Positions 1 to 7,715 of a stretch of DNA of 33,895 nt are shown here, piece by piece. The DNA comes from Candidatus Nocardiopsis merdipullorum. Lineage in GTDB: Bacteria; Actinomycetota; Actinomycetes; Streptosporangiales; Streptosporangiaceae. The stretch's first letter is position 1. Every line of letters begins with the position of its first letter. The notes below the pieces were generated by a model. It was not told where the DNA came from. It saw only the letters and a program-made list of their open reading frames with translations, and ran no database searches. A program made the translations under genes and the position numbers. The stretch spans positions 1 to 33,895 of the forward strand of contig DXDP01000469.1 of the NCBI GenBank assembly GCA_019115445.1, read 5' to 3'.

Positions 1-2
1 GT

Positions 3-179
3 GGCCGCACTGATCATCCGAGGCGCGGACGAACGCGACATCTCCCATCCAGGTTCGCCCGTGTTCGGCTCTCGGAACAGGTGTCCGCCCCGCACGTCAC
101 TGACGCCGTCGCCCCGGCCGACATCGCGCAACAGCTGACCAGCATCGTCCGCAAGCCCCACCCCGAGGAGCATCCATGA
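3..179 (+). CDS. 3' end of an unidentified protein, possibly frameshifted
   Basis: This frame is open from the window edge and its TGA overlaps the ATG of the next gene as ATGA, the usual sign of translational coupling. The last 35 or so codons have strongly GC-rich third positions and end in ...TSIVRKPHPEEHP. Over the first 50-60 bases, however, the better coding signal lies in another frame (VAALIIRGADERDIS). The two frames could be one protein joined by a frameshift near base 45-60, either a real lesion or a sequencing error. I do not recognise the family. The 186-aa minus-strand ORF across this region is a shadow. Confidence 0.35.
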   Translation, partial: GRTDHPRRGRTRHLPSRFARVRLSEQVSAPHVTDAVAPADIAQQLTSIVRKPHPEEHP

Positions 180-661
180 TCGTCGCACCCCTCCGGCCCG
201 AACAGATCGGTGAAGTCCAGAAGCTGATGGAGCTCGGTGAGCCGTACATCAGCGCACGCACCCTGTCCGACTACTGGCTCTACGCCACTCTGTTCTCCTC
301 CACCTGCCCCATCGCCATCACCGATGACGGCACCGTCGTCGGTGCGGTGATCGCCTTCCAAAGCCAGGACGACCCCGCCGAGGTCTACGTACAAGACGTC
401 ATGACCCACCCGCAGCACCGGCGTCGCGGCATCGTACGAACGCTTCTCCAGAACGTGCGTTCCCAGGCAGAGGCTCGGGGCTGCAGGCGCCTCTACCTCA
501 CCTCCGAACCCGACAACCGGGCCGCACACGCCAGTTGGACCGCCCTCGGCTTCGTCAACACTCCCGGCAACCACGAGGTCGCCGGTGTCTCCGTCATCAG
601 CGACTTCAAGGGACCGGGCCGTGATCGAGCCGTCTACCAGTTGAACCTGGACCAGAAGTGA
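176..661 (+). CDS. GNAT family N-acetyltransferase
   Basis: A 161-aa single-domain acetyltransferase of the GNAT fold, which transfers an acetyl group from acetyl-CoA to an amine. The acetyl-CoA pyrophosphate loop is visible as HRRRGIVRTLL at about residues 82-92, after the beta4 strand (VYVQDVMTHP). The later PDNRAAHASWTALGF segment is the typical GNAT motif B, with the Asn and the GF end. Length is normal for a stand-alone GNAT. The ATG overlaps the upstream stop by four bases, so the gene is probably the last of an operon that begins outside the window. The substrate cannot be inferred; small-molecule detoxification and protein N-acetylation are both possible. The next gene is convergent, 51 bp away, with no clear terminator between. 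Confidence 0.85.
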   Translation: MIVAPLRPEQIGEVQKLMELGEPYISARTLSDYWLYATLFSSTCPIAITDDGTVVGAVIAFQSQDDPAEVYVQDVMTHPQHRRRGIVRTLLQNVRSQAEARGCRRLYLTSEPDNRAAHASWTALGFVNTPGNHEVAGVSVISDFKGPGRDRAVYQLNLDQK

Positions 662-712
662 CCGGCGCCTTGCCGCGCGTACTCTTCCTCGGTATCGGTA
701 AGCGGGAAACCT

Positions 713-1198
713 TCACATGAGCCACACGGCCCAGATCATGCTGAGAAAGGCAGCCATCGAAAGGACCGTGCGCACATTGTTCCACCGGTTCCACGGCGCC
801 TCGAAACGGAGACGAACCCTGCCGACATTGTGCGTTTCCGTGAGATCTTCCGCGCGGGCCAGTTCGTCGTTCAGGCGGATGTTGAAGACCCGAGTCACCA
901 CCACGACCGCCAGATAGAGCACAAAACCCGCGATGACCTGGGGATAGGCCTCACCTCCCCCGAGCACCGTGTGGAGGACGACCGAGGTGGCCGTGGCCAA
1001 CAGCGCACCCACGAAGAACAAGAAGAACCAGAAATTGAGAATGGCGACGTTGATGCGCTGCATCACCTCGACGAGCACTTCGTCCCGGGTCCTCCTGAGC
1101 GCGGGCATCACCGAACACGAGAAAGCGAAGAACAGACCTGCCACCACACCGGTGAATAAAGTGGACAGAAGAACGGAAATATCGAGTGCCGCTTGCAT
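713..1198 (-). CDS. DUF1772 (anthrone oxygenase-like) membrane protein
   Basis: A 161-aa integral membrane protein with about four hydrophobic segments (residues ~5-30, 52-78, 83-103, 143-161). The C-terminal half carries the DUF1772 signature ending in a W-NRWN-VRT motif (FEAPWNRWNNVRT). The family includes fungal anthrone oxygenases, but most bacterial members have no assigned function, so no reaction is claimed. The start is well supported by AGGAGG eight bases upstream of the ATG. It is a single gene, convergent with the GNAT gene and separated from the upstream transporter operon by a long perfect hairpin, so it is probably transcribed from its own promoter in 1199-1340. Confidence 0.75.
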   Translation of the reverse strand: MQAALDISVLLSTLFTGVVAGLFFAFSCSVMPALRRTRDEVLVEVMQRINVAILNFWFFLFFVGALLATATSVVLHTVLGGGEAYPQVIAGFVLYLAVVVVTRVFNIRLNDELARAEDLTETHNVGRVRLRFEAPWNRWNNVRTVLSMAAFLSMIWAVWLM

Positions 1199-1340
1199 CG
1201 CTTTCCTCCTATCCCAAAAGGGTTCGTCGCCGAAACTCCGTCGGATCCTACACTGAACCTTTCCGGGTAAGCATTACTCACACAGAGTGACGGCCATGAG
1301 TGGTGGATGTCCGCTGCGGCCGAGCCCAATCCCCCCGGAC

Positions 1341-1395
1341 GATCTTGCTCGTGCCGCCATATTCGACGCCCGAACATGGCGGCACGAGCAAGATC
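1341..1395 (-). terminator. 20-bp perfect inverted repeat, likely transporter-operon terminator
   Basis: The arms GATCTTGCTCGTGCCGCCAT (1341-1360) and its exact complement (1376-1395) enclose a 15-base loop. The repeat begins 36 bp after the stop of the MalG-type permease and lies upstream of the DUF1772 gene, which fits a transcription terminator for the leftward transporter operon. There is no U-tract on the minus strand, which is common for actinobacterial terminators. The arms are longer and more perfect than needed, so a small palindromic repeat element is an alternative. Confidence 0.6.
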
Positions 1396-1430
1396 ACGGA
1401 ACTCGACGGGAGCCCCGGTGGGGAACAGGG

Positions 1431-2342
1431 TCAGCCCTTGACCGCACCGGAGGTCAACCCCGAAACGATCCGCTTCTGCAAGATCAGGGCAAAAGCGATG
1501 AGTGGGGCCGAGACCAGGACCGAGGCGGCCATGATCTGGCCGATCGGGTTCTCATAACCCACCCGTTCGAAAGTACCGATGAAGACCGGGACGGTCTGCA
1601 CGTTCAGGTCCCTGGGAGCGAACGAGAACGCCAACAGGAACTCGTTGGTGGCGTAGACGAAGGTCAGGATCGCCGCGGCCCCCACACCGGGAGCCGCCAG
1701 GGGTGCCACCACACGCCAGAAGGCCTGGAACGGGGTTGCCCCGTCGACCTTGGCCGACTCCTCCAATTCCTTGGGGATGCCGGAGAAGAACGTGGTGAGG
1801 ATGAAGATGGCCAGCGGCAGGGTCAGCGCCACGTAGGGGATGACCATGCCCGCGTAGGAGTTCAGCAGGCTGATCCCGGTCAGGTCGTCGAGCTCCAGAT
1901 AGAGCTGATACAGCGGGTTGACCAGCGCGACCGGTGGGAAAAGCGTCGCCACCAGGGTCAACGCCAAAATCGCGAACTTACCTGCCAGCGGCAGCCGAGC
2001 CAGTGCGTAACCGGCCAACGACGCCACGGGGATACAGATGAGCGTGGTCACGGACGCCACGACCAGCGAGTTGCGCAAGGAGAAATGGAACCCCAGTTCG
2101 ACGACCTGTTCGTAGTTGCCGAAGTCGAACGGGCCACGGAAGATGTTGGGCTCCGTGATCGCCACCGAACCCGTGCGCAGGCTCGTCATGGCCATCCACA
2201 AAAAGGGAAACAGGCACCACACCAGTACCACGAGCAGGCCGAGCAGCTTGAGTGAGTTGACCACCCACGGCGGCACATCCCTTCGTCGGCGAGGTGGGGT
2301 CCGTACCCGCGCACCGGACGGCCTCACGGTCTGTTCCGTCAT
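1431..2342 (-). CDS. Carbohydrate ABC transporter permease, MalG type
   Basis: A 303-aa inner-membrane permease of the MalFG family; with its partner it forms the channel of a CUT1 sugar importer. After a basic cytoplasmic N-terminus (about 25 residues), six hydrophobic segments follow. The EAA loop that docks the ATPase is clear at about residues 190-215 (LEESAKVDGATPFQAFWRVV). Its ATG overlaps the TGA of the upstream permease (ATGA), so translation is coupled. It is the last gene of a three-gene operon: binding protein, MalF-type, MalG-type. No ATP-binding gene follows; a strong hairpin does instead. Actinobacterial CUT1 systems of this kind usually share the MsiK ATPase encoded elsewhere, which is inferred here. 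Confidence 0.92.
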   Translation of the reverse strand: MTEQTVRPSGARVRTPPRRRRDVPPWVVNSLKLLGLLVVLVWCLFPFLWMAMTSLRTGSVAITEPNIFRGPFDFGNYEQVVELGFHFSLRNSLVVASVTTLICIPVASLAGYALARLPLAGKFAILALTLVATLFPPVALVNPLYQLYLELDDLTGISLLNSYAGMVIPYVALTLPLAIFILTTFFSGIPKELEESAKVDGATPFQAFWRVVAPLAAPGVGAAAILTFVYATNEFLLAFSFAPRDLNVQTVPVFIGTFERVGYENPIGQIMAASVLVSAPLIAFALILQKRIVSGLTSGAVKG

Positions 2343-3259
2343 CCCTTCTCCTTCCGCGGGGCCACGTCACCCACCATGTGCCGCCCCATCCTGCTGATGA
2401 AGGCCAACCCCACGAGCATGACGATGACGAACGTGACCGTGGACAGTGCGTTGGCGTAACCCAACTGCGGTTCGGCCACCAGGAAGCGTTGCGCGTACAC
2501 CGACAACGTGGCCAACGAGTTCGAGTGCCCGGCGAACACGTACGCGAAGTCGAACATGCGTAGCGCGTCCACCGTGCGGAACAACAGGGCGACCACGATG
2601 GAGGGCCGTAGCAGCGGAAGGGTGATCCCCCAGAAACGCTGGAGTGCGTTGGCCCCGTCGACCTTGGCCGCCTCGTAGTAGTCCTCGGGAATGGTCTGCA
2701 AACCGGCCAGGAGCAACAAAGCCACGAACGGCGCGGTCTTCCACACGTCCGCGGAGATGATGCCGACCATGGACCAGGCGGGGTCACGCAACCAGTTGAT
2801 GTCGGCGCCCAACACCGCGTTCACAAAGCCCGGGTTGTGGTCGAACATGTACCGCCACACCTGGGCGGCCACAGCGGTCGGGACCACCCACGGCACCAGG
2901 ATGACCGCCCGGGTCAACCCTCGACCCACGAAGACCTGGTGCATGATCAGGGCGAACACCATGCCGATGACGAACTCCAGGGACACCGAGGAGACCGTGA
3001 AGACGAAGGTGTTGCCGACGGCGTTGAAGAACCCCGAATCGGTCAGGGCCCGCGCGTAGTTGTCGAACCCGATGAACTCCTGACGAAGGCCACGGATGTC
3101 GTACAGGCTCTTGCCGATGGCGTAGAACACCGGAAAGAGTGCGATGACGGCCATGAAGGCGAACGACGGGGCGAGAAAGATCCGCCCCATCGCTCGTTCC
3201 CCCAGGCCCGTATCTGCGGGCTTGCGGGCAGGCGCGCGAACAGGAGCCGTACTCACCAT
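2339..3259 (-). CDS. Carbohydrate ABC transporter permease, MalF type
   Basis: A 306-aa permease with six predicted membrane spans and the EAA loop (YEAAKVDGANALQRFWGITLPLLRP) at about residues 200-225, the contact site for the nucleotide-binding subunit. It pairs with the MalG-type permease encoded immediately downstream. The ATG lies 6 bp after the binding-protein stop, and an AGGAG overlaps that stop codon, so the start is well placed. The length (about 300 aa, without the large extra periplasmic loop of E. coli MalF) is typical of actinobacterial trehalose/maltose/alpha-glucoside systems such as SugA/ThuF-like proteins. The exact sugar is not shown by the permease; the neighbouring alpha-glucosidase suggests alpha-linked glucosides. 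Confidence 0.92.
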   Translation of the reverse strand: MVSTAPVRAPARKPADTGLGERAMGRIFLAPSFAFMAVIALFPVFYAIGKSLYDIRGLRQEFIGFDNYARALTDSGFFNAVGNTFVFTVSSVSLEFVIGMVFALIMHQVFVGRGLTRAVILVPWVVPTAVAAQVWRYMFDHNPGFVNAVLGADINWLRDPAWSMVGIISADVWKTAPFVALLLLAGLQTIPEDYYEAAKVDGANALQRFWGITLPLLRPSIVVALLFRTVDALRMFDFAYVFAGHSNSLATLSVYAQRFLVAEPQLGYANALSTVTFVIVMLVGLAFISRMGRHMVGDVAPRKEKG

Positions 3260-3265
3260 GGGCGC

Positions 3266-4582
3266 CTACTCCTGCTCGAGTGCGTTCTCGGCGGCGTCGT
3301 TCACCGCTTCCAGTGCCGCTTCGGGGTCCTCCTGCCCCAGGAAGGCCGGGTGCAGGTTCTCCTGGATCTCCAAGGAGAGCGAGTTGTAGCCGGGCACCGG
3401 CGGGCGGGCCTGCGCATCGGCCAGGATGTCACCGAGCATCTCGAAGTCGGGATCATCGGCCTCGTCGTAAAGGTCGAGCATGGTGGGCGGCAGGCTGTGG
3501 TCGAGCAAGATCTGCTGTGCCTCCGGGTCGGTGGCGGCCCAGAGGACGAACTCACGGGCAAGGTCCTGGTTCTCGCTCAGACTGCTGACGGCGTTGTTCA
3601 ACCCGCCCAGGGCGCTGGTGGTGCCTTCCCCGGTGAAGGTGGGCAAAGGGGCGACGGCGAAGTCCCCGGCGACCTCGCTCTCCTCGCCCTCCTCACCTTC
3701 CAGGAGTGGGATGGCATAGGGCCAGTTACGCATGTAGACGGCCTCACCCGCCTGGAACAGGGCACGGGCGTCGTCCTCGACCATGGAGTCGTAACCCTCG
3801 GCGAAGAACCCGGATTCCTGCCCCTCGATCATGAAGTCCAGGGCGGTCTCGGCGGCGTCGCCTTCCAGGAAGGTGCTGTTCTCCTGGGCCTCGTCGAACA
3901 GTTCGCCCCCTGCGGACCAGTACTTCTCCAGGTAGCTGACGACAAAGCCCTCGTACTGGTCTCCTTGGCCGACGAAAGCGGAGATGTCCTCCTCCTCGGC
4001 GGCCTCCATCCCTGTTTCGTACAGCTCGTCCCAGGTCGTGGGGGGTTCGTCGATGAGGTCGGTGCGGTAGTACAGGAACGCGCCGTTGGAGGAGTACGGA
4101 AGGGCGAAGAGCTCCTGCTGCCACTGGGCGCTGTCGATGGCCCCTTCCAGGCTGACGTCCTCGACCTCCGAGCGCATGTCTTCCAAGCTCTCGACGTAGC
4201 CGAAGTCGGCGAACTCACCGGTCCAGATGACGTCGAGGCCGAGCACGTCGAACTCTCCGGCCTGGCTCTGCAGGTCCTGGAACATGGCCTGGCGTTGCTC
4301 GTCGGCCGTGGGCGCCAGGAAGAAGATGTCGACCTCTTGGTCGGGGTTGTTCTCGTTCCACAGGCGGGCGACGTCCTCGTGGATCTGTCGATCCGCGCCG
4401 GTGACCGCCCAGATGAATTGGGGGTCCTCGGCCAGGTCCGCGCTCTCGCCCTCCCCTTCGGACCCTTCGGTGTCCTCACCGGGGGGTTCTCCGCACGCGG
4501 TGGCCAGGGCCAGACCCAGGACCATGAACCCTGCTGTACAGACACGGAGCCCGTATCTCTTCTTCCATGGAAGTTCGGACAT
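3266..4582 (-). CDS. Sugar-binding lipoprotein of a CUT1 ABC importer
   Basis: A 438-aa extracellular solute-binding protein (family 1). The N-terminus has a Lys/Arg-containing region, a hydrophobic core and a lipobox ending at Cys30 (LALATAC), predicting lipid anchoring to the outer face of the membrane. An acidic linker follows (about residues 31-50), then the two-lobed binding fold; motifs such as DVIWTGEFADFGYVESL and ALPYSSNGAFLYYRTD are typical of LpqY/ThuE-type trehalose or maltose binders. The whole protein is strongly acidic. The ATG is preceded by GGAAGGAAAG. It is the first gene of the leftward operon and is read away from lacI across a 220-bp control region. Ligand assignment (maltose, trehalose or related alpha-glucoside) is inference from family and context. 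Confidence 0.9.
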   Translation of the reverse strand: MSELPWKKRYGLRVCTAGFMVLGLALATACGEPPGEDTEGSEGEGESADLAEDPQFIWAVTGADRQIHEDVARLWNENNPDQEVDIFFLAPTADEQRQAMFQDLQSQAGEFDVLGLDVIWTGEFADFGYVESLEDMRSEVEDVSLEGAIDSAQWQQELFALPYSSNGAFLYYRTDLIDEPPTTWDELYETGMEAAEEEDISAFVGQGDQYEGFVVSYLEKYWSAGGELFDEAQENSTFLEGDAAETALDFMIEGQESGFFAEGYDSMVEDDARALFQAGEAVYMRNWPYAIPLLEGEEGEESEVAGDFAVAPLPTFTGEGTTSALGGLNNAVSSLSENQDLAREFVLWAATDPEAQQILLDHSLPPTMLDLYDEADDPDFEMLGDILADAQARPPVPGYNSLSLEIQENLHPAFLGQEDPEAALEAVNDAAENALEQE

Positions 4583-4659
4583 CTCTTTCCTTCCCGCCCC
4601 GGCCGGTGCCGGCTCGGAGCGTGGTCGAGCGCGTCGTGGATGATCCCCCCAGACCGTGC

Positions 4660-4672
4660 GAAAACGATGCCA
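4660..4672. promoter_or_regulatory. Putative LacI-family operator, copy 1
   Basis: GAAAACGATGCCA, which recurs 99 bp further on with one change (GAAAACGTTGCCA). The central ACG(A/T)T and flanking A-run resemble half of a LacI/GalR-type operator. It lies 78 bp upstream of the binding-protein ATG. On the minus strand it overlaps a weak possible -10 (GCATCG) placed 17 bases after TTGACG, so binding here could repress the transporter operon. Confidence 0.5.
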
Positions 4673-4688
4673 CCGAGGATGTGATCAC

Positions 4689-4705
4689 GTCAACAGACAG
4701 TTGAC
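4689..4705. promoter_or_regulatory. Inverted repeat GTCAAC-N5-GTTGAC
   Basis: Perfect 6-bp arms separated by AGACA. The repeat has the same arm length and spacing as the one at 4728-4744. TTGAC-type -35 elements occur in both directions inside it, so it may be a promoter core, an operator, or both. This is seen in sequence; the role is inferred. Confidence 0.4.
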
Positions 4706-4727
4706 TCTTATCGGTGGTGACCGAGGA

Positions 4728-4744
4728 AAAGTTCGCGAAACTTT
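4728..4744. promoter_or_regulatory. Inverted repeat AAAGTT-N5-AACTTT, operator-like
   Basis: AAAGTTCGCGAAACTTT has perfect 6-bp arms around CGCGA, with a central CG-rich core as in many LacI/GalR operators. It lies midway between the divergent binding-protein and lacI genes. It could be the main binding site of the adjacent LacI regulator, with the repeated GAAAACG(A/T)TGCCA elements as a second site class, or the reverse. Confidence 0.45.
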
Positions 4745-4758
4745 GTATTTGCCGGGAT

Positions 4759-4771
4759 GAAAACGTTGCCA
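4759..4771. promoter_or_regulatory. Putative LacI-family operator, copy 2
   Basis: GAAAACGTTGCCA, 12 of 13 bases identical to the copy at 4660-4672 and in the same orientation. It lies 31 bp upstream of the lacI ATG, a position suited to autoregulation. AACGTT at its centre is a perfect 6-bp palindrome. Confidence 0.5.
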
Positions 4772-4802
4772 TGTTCTGTGTCGTGCTCTTACCGTGGGCA
4801 CC

Positions 4803-5813
4803 ATGCCCAAGCGACCCTCGAGTATGCGTGACGTGGCACGTCGAGCAGGGGTGTCCCTCTCGACGGTTTCCCGTGTGCTTCGGTGTGCTCCCGGGGTCGC
4901 CCCGGAGGTTCGGGAACGCGTTCGGCGGTCCGCCGACGAACTGTCCTACGTGGTCTCGCGCAACGCCTCCGGGTTGGTGACCGGACGTACCGGGAGGGTC
5001 GCGGCCGTCGTACCGTCCCTCGAACCGTGGTTCTTCGGCGCTGTGCTCTCCGGGGTCGGTGAAGCGTTGCACCGGTCCGACCTGGACATGCTCGTCTACC
5101 AGGTCGACGTGCGTGACCGGGCAGGCTCCTTGCCGCTGCCCCGCAACAGTGACGCCGTGATCACCGTGGCACTGGATCTGGCCGAGGAGGAATGTCGTCT
5201 TCTCGACAGGGTCGGCGTACCGCTGGTGCTCACCGGTCAGCGTGTGCCCGGGCGGGCCTGCGTGTTCGTCGACAACCGTGCGGGCACCGCTGCGGCCACT
5301 CGGCACCTGCTCAACCTCGGTCACACACGTATTGCCTACATCGGCTCGCGCACGGGTTCACACATCAGCCGGAGTTCACGCGATCGCCTCGCAGGTCATG
5401 AGTCGGTGATGGGTGAGGCCGGGATCCGACCGTGGACCGTCCTCAAACCCTCTGGGTACGAAGGCGGTGAGCTCGCCGTCGGAGAGTTGCTCTCCGGGCA
5501 GACCTTGCCCACCGCGGTGCTGGCCGAGTCCGACGACATGGCTCTGGGTGTCCACCGGGCCCTGCGGCGCTCCGGCATCGCGATCCCGGACGCGATCTCC
5601 CTCATGGGTTTTGGCAACCGCGATGTCACCGAGGTCCTCGACCTGACCACGGTGGATCAGGTCCCTCGTGACATCGGTGTGGAAGCGGGCCTGCTCACCG
5701 CGGACATCCTCGAGGAGACCCGCCCCTTCGACACGCACGTGGAACTTCCCACACAGATCATCCCCCGCCGGTCCACCGCGGCTCCGAAGGAGACCCGCGA
5801 ATCGTCCTCGTGA
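4803..5813 (+). CDS. LacI-family transcriptional regulator of the sugar locus
   Basis: A protein of about 336 aa. The N-terminal helix-turn-helix is clear (MRDVARRAGVSLSTVSRVL), followed by a hinge and a periplasmic-binding-protein-like effector domain with ESDDMALGVHRAL and a C-terminal LTTVDQVPRDIG segment, all typical of LacI/GalR repressors. I prefer the ATG at 4803 (MPKRPSSM...) to the in-frame GTG at 4794; neither has a strong ribosome-binding site, so a short-leader or leaderless message is possible. The gene is divergent from the transporter operon and 25 bp upstream of the alpha-glucosidase, so it probably represses both unless the imported sugar is present. The effector is unknown. 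Confidence 0.92.
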   Translation: MPKRPSSMRDVARRAGVSLSTVSRVLRCAPGVAPEVRERVRRSADELSYVVSRNASGLVTGRTGRVAAVVPSLEPWFFGAVLSGVGEALHRSDLDMLVYQVDVRDRAGSLPLPRNSDAVITVALDLAEEECRLLDRVGVPLVLTGQRVPGRACVFVDNRAGTAAATRHLLNLGHTRIAYIGSRTGSHISRSSRDRLAGHESVMGEAGIRPWTVLKPSGYEGGELAVGELLSGQTLPTAVLAESDDMALGVHRALRRSGIAIPDAISLMGFGNRDVTEVLDLTTVDQVPRDIGVEAGLLTADILEETRPFDTHVELPTQIIPRRSTAAPKETRESSS

Positions 5814-5838
5814 GTTGAACCGACCCCAGGGGGAAAGC

Positions 5839-7467
5839 ATGCAGCAGTGGTGGCGTGACGCAGTCCTGTACCAGATCTACCCGCGTAGCTTCGCCGACAG
5901 CAACGGTGACGGCATCGGCGACATCCCGGGCATCACCAGCCGTTTGGACCACATCGCCGCTTTGGGGGTGAACGGCGTGTGGTTGTCACCTTTCTACCCG
6001 TCTCCGTGGGCGGACGGAGGGTACGACGTCGCCGACTTCCGTGGGGTCGACCCGGCGCTCGGCACTCTGGACGACTTCGACGCGATGGTGCGCAAGGCAC
6101 ACAAGCGGCGACTGAAAGTCATGATCGACATCGTGCCCAACCACACCTCCGAAGCGCACCCCTGGTTCCAGGAAGCGCTGGCAGCAGGCCCCGGGTCACC
6201 GGCGCGGGAACGGTACGTGTTCCGTGACGGCCGTGGGGAGAACGGTGAGGAGCCACCCACGAACTGGCGGTCCACCTTCGGAGGTCCGGCCTGGAGTCGA
6301 ACCTCGGACGGACAGTGGTACTTGCACATGTTCGCCCCCGAACAACCCGACCTGAACTGGGACGACGATCGGGTCCGTGAGGAATTCCGTGGGATTTTGC
6401 GTTTCTGGGCGGACCGGGGCGTGGACGGATTCCGTATCGACGTGGCCTATGCGCTGGTCAAGGACATGGACGAGCCGTTGCGCGACCTCGTTCCGGTCGA
6501 GGGTGGTCGGTTCGAGGACATCCTCGCCAACCCCGATCACCCGCTGTTGGACCGGCCGGGGGTGCACGAGGTGTACCGGGACTGGCGCAGGGTGCTGTCG
6601 GAGTACGATCCGCCGAGGGCGACCGTGGCCGAGGTGTGGCTTCCCAGTGATCGGCGGGTGCGTTACACCCGCCCGGACGAACTGGACCAGGCGTTCAACT
6701 TCGAGTTCTTGGAGGCCCGATGGGACGCGGACACCTATCGACAGGTCATCGACGCCTCCTTGCGTGATGCCCGGTCGGTGAGCACGGTCCCGACCTGGGT
6801 GATCGGTAATCACGACGTGGTACGTCCGGTGAGTGTGTTGAGCTTGCCCCCCGGTACCGATCAGCGAGCGTGGTTGCTCTCCGACGGCCGTGAACCCGAA
6901 CCGGACCTTGCGTTGGGTGAGCGCAGAGCCCGCGCTCTTGCCTTGTTGAAGCTCGCTCTTCCGGGTTCGGCCTACATCTACCAGGGTGAGGAACTCGGTC
7001 TTCCGGAGGTTGCCGACCTGCCGGCCGACGCGTTGGAGGATCCGCGCTGGGTCAACAGTGGCCGTACCGACAAGGGGCGGGACGGTTGTCGCGTTCCGCT
7101 GCCGTGGAACACGGGCGGTCCGTCCTTCGGGTTCGGTTCCAACGGATCCTGGTTGCCTCAACCTTCCTGGTGGGGCCGGTACTCGGTGGAGGCCCAGGCC
7201 GATGTGCCGGATTCGATGTTGCGGCTGTACCAGGAGGTGCTGACTCTGCGGGAGAACTGTGCCGTCGACGAAGAGGTGAGGTGGGACCGCCGGCTCGACC
7301 AAGGCCCGGTGTTGGCTTTCTGGCGTGGCGGGTACGTGCTGGTGATGGTCAACACGGGTGAGGTACCGGTTCCGCTTCCCGAGGGCGAGGTCATGGTGGC
7401 CAGTGTCCCCTTGGAGGGACGCACCCTTCCCGGCAACTCCGCCGTGTGGTTGCACCGAGAGCCCTGA
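5839..7467 (+). CDS. GH13 alpha-glucosidase (oligo-1,6-glucosidase type)
   Basis: A 542-aa cytoplasmic enzyme of glycoside hydrolase family 13 that would cleave alpha-glucosides delivered by the adjacent importer to glucose. All four conserved regions are present: DIVPNH at 97-102, GFRIDVA with the nucleophile Asp201, the acid/base Glu265 in ATVAEVW, and GNHD with Asp326. The N-terminus (WWRDAVLYQIYPRSFADSNGDGIGD) is that of the oligo-1,6-glucosidase/alpha-glucosidase subgroup. There is no signal peptide. The ORF track extends 57 codons into lacI; the start used here is the ATG preceded by AGGGGGAAAGC, 25 bp after the lacI stop. Linkage preference (alpha-1,4, alpha-1,6 or alpha,alpha-1,1) cannot be fixed from sequence alone. 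Confidence 0.93.
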   Translation: MQQWWRDAVLYQIYPRSFADSNGDGIGDIPGITSRLDHIAALGVNGVWLSPFYPSPWADGGYDVADFRGVDPALGTLDDFDAMVRKAHKRRLKVMIDIVPNHTSEAHPWFQEALAAGPGSPARERYVFRDGRGENGEEPPTNWRSTFGGPAWSRTSDGQWYLHMFAPEQPDLNWDDDRVREEFRGILRFWADRGVDGFRIDVAYALVKDMDEPLRDLVPVEGGRFEDILANPDHPLLDRPGVHEVYRDWRRVLSEYDPPRATVAEVWLPSDRRVRYTRPDELDQAFNFEFLEARWDADTYRQVIDASLRDARSVSTVPTWVIGNHDVVRPVSVLSLPPGTDQRAWLLSDGREPEPDLALGERRARALALLKLALPGSAYIYQGEELGLPEVADLPADALEDPRWVNSGRTDKGRDGCRVPLPWNTGGPSFGFGSNGSWLPQPSWWGRYSVEAQADVPDSMLRLYQEVLTLRENCAVDEEVRWDRRLDQGPVLAFWRGGYVLVMVNTGEVPVPLPEGEVMVASVPLEGRTLPGNSAVWLHREP

Positions 7468-7506
7468 TCGGTACACAACCGGCGGGGGCCCAGGTGTTCG
7501 TACCGA
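7468..7506 (+). terminator. Possible terminator of the lacI-glucosidase operon
   Basis: Directly after the glucosidase TGA, TCGGTAC and GTACCGA form 7-bp arms. Further imperfect pairing (ACAACC with GGTGTT) lies around a GC-rich loop. There is no U-tract. It is a reasonable end of the rightward transcript but less certain than the other hairpins. Confidence 0.35.
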
Positions 7507-7715
7507 GACCATGGGGATTCGAAAGCTCAGGGCGGGGCAGCCGTGCCTGGCGTCTCCCCCGATGCCGACCGTGATCAGGTGGCGGCTGCGCTCGCCCCAC
7601 TCGCAGGCGAGGCGGTCATCAGCGAAGGAACGGCAGCGCTCGAAGAAACTCGAGGAAACGATGATGCTCACCACTCGGCCCGGCTTCTCGGATCACTGAG
7701 ACGGGCGCCCCACAC
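7507..7715. other. Non-coding stretch, possible gene remnant
   Basis: No credible complete gene. A plus-strand GTG frame at 7543 would run into the tRNA (its tail GIRTPDLLHAMEARYQLRHSP is the standard false translation of a tRNA). A minus-strand frame from 7674 has modestly GC-rich third positions for about 55 codons (includes SRHLITVGIGGDARHGCPAL) but then runs uninterrupted through the antisense of the glucosidase and has no ribosome-binding site. It may be a decayed fragment; I do not recognise it. Confidence 0.3.

Noticed and set aside
1287-2255. 322-aa plus-strand ORF
   Set aside because: Antisense to the MalG-type permease, with Gln/Arg/His-rich composition typical of shadow frames.
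2837-4684. 615-aa plus-strand ORF
   Set aside because: It lies wholly antisense to the MalF-type permease and the binding lipoprotein; no family resemblance and no start signal. It is open only because of GC-rich codon bias.
6196-7674. 492-aa minus-strand ORF
   Set aside because: Antisense shadow of the GH13 glucosidase. Only its first 55 codons lie outside that gene and are noted as a possible remnant.
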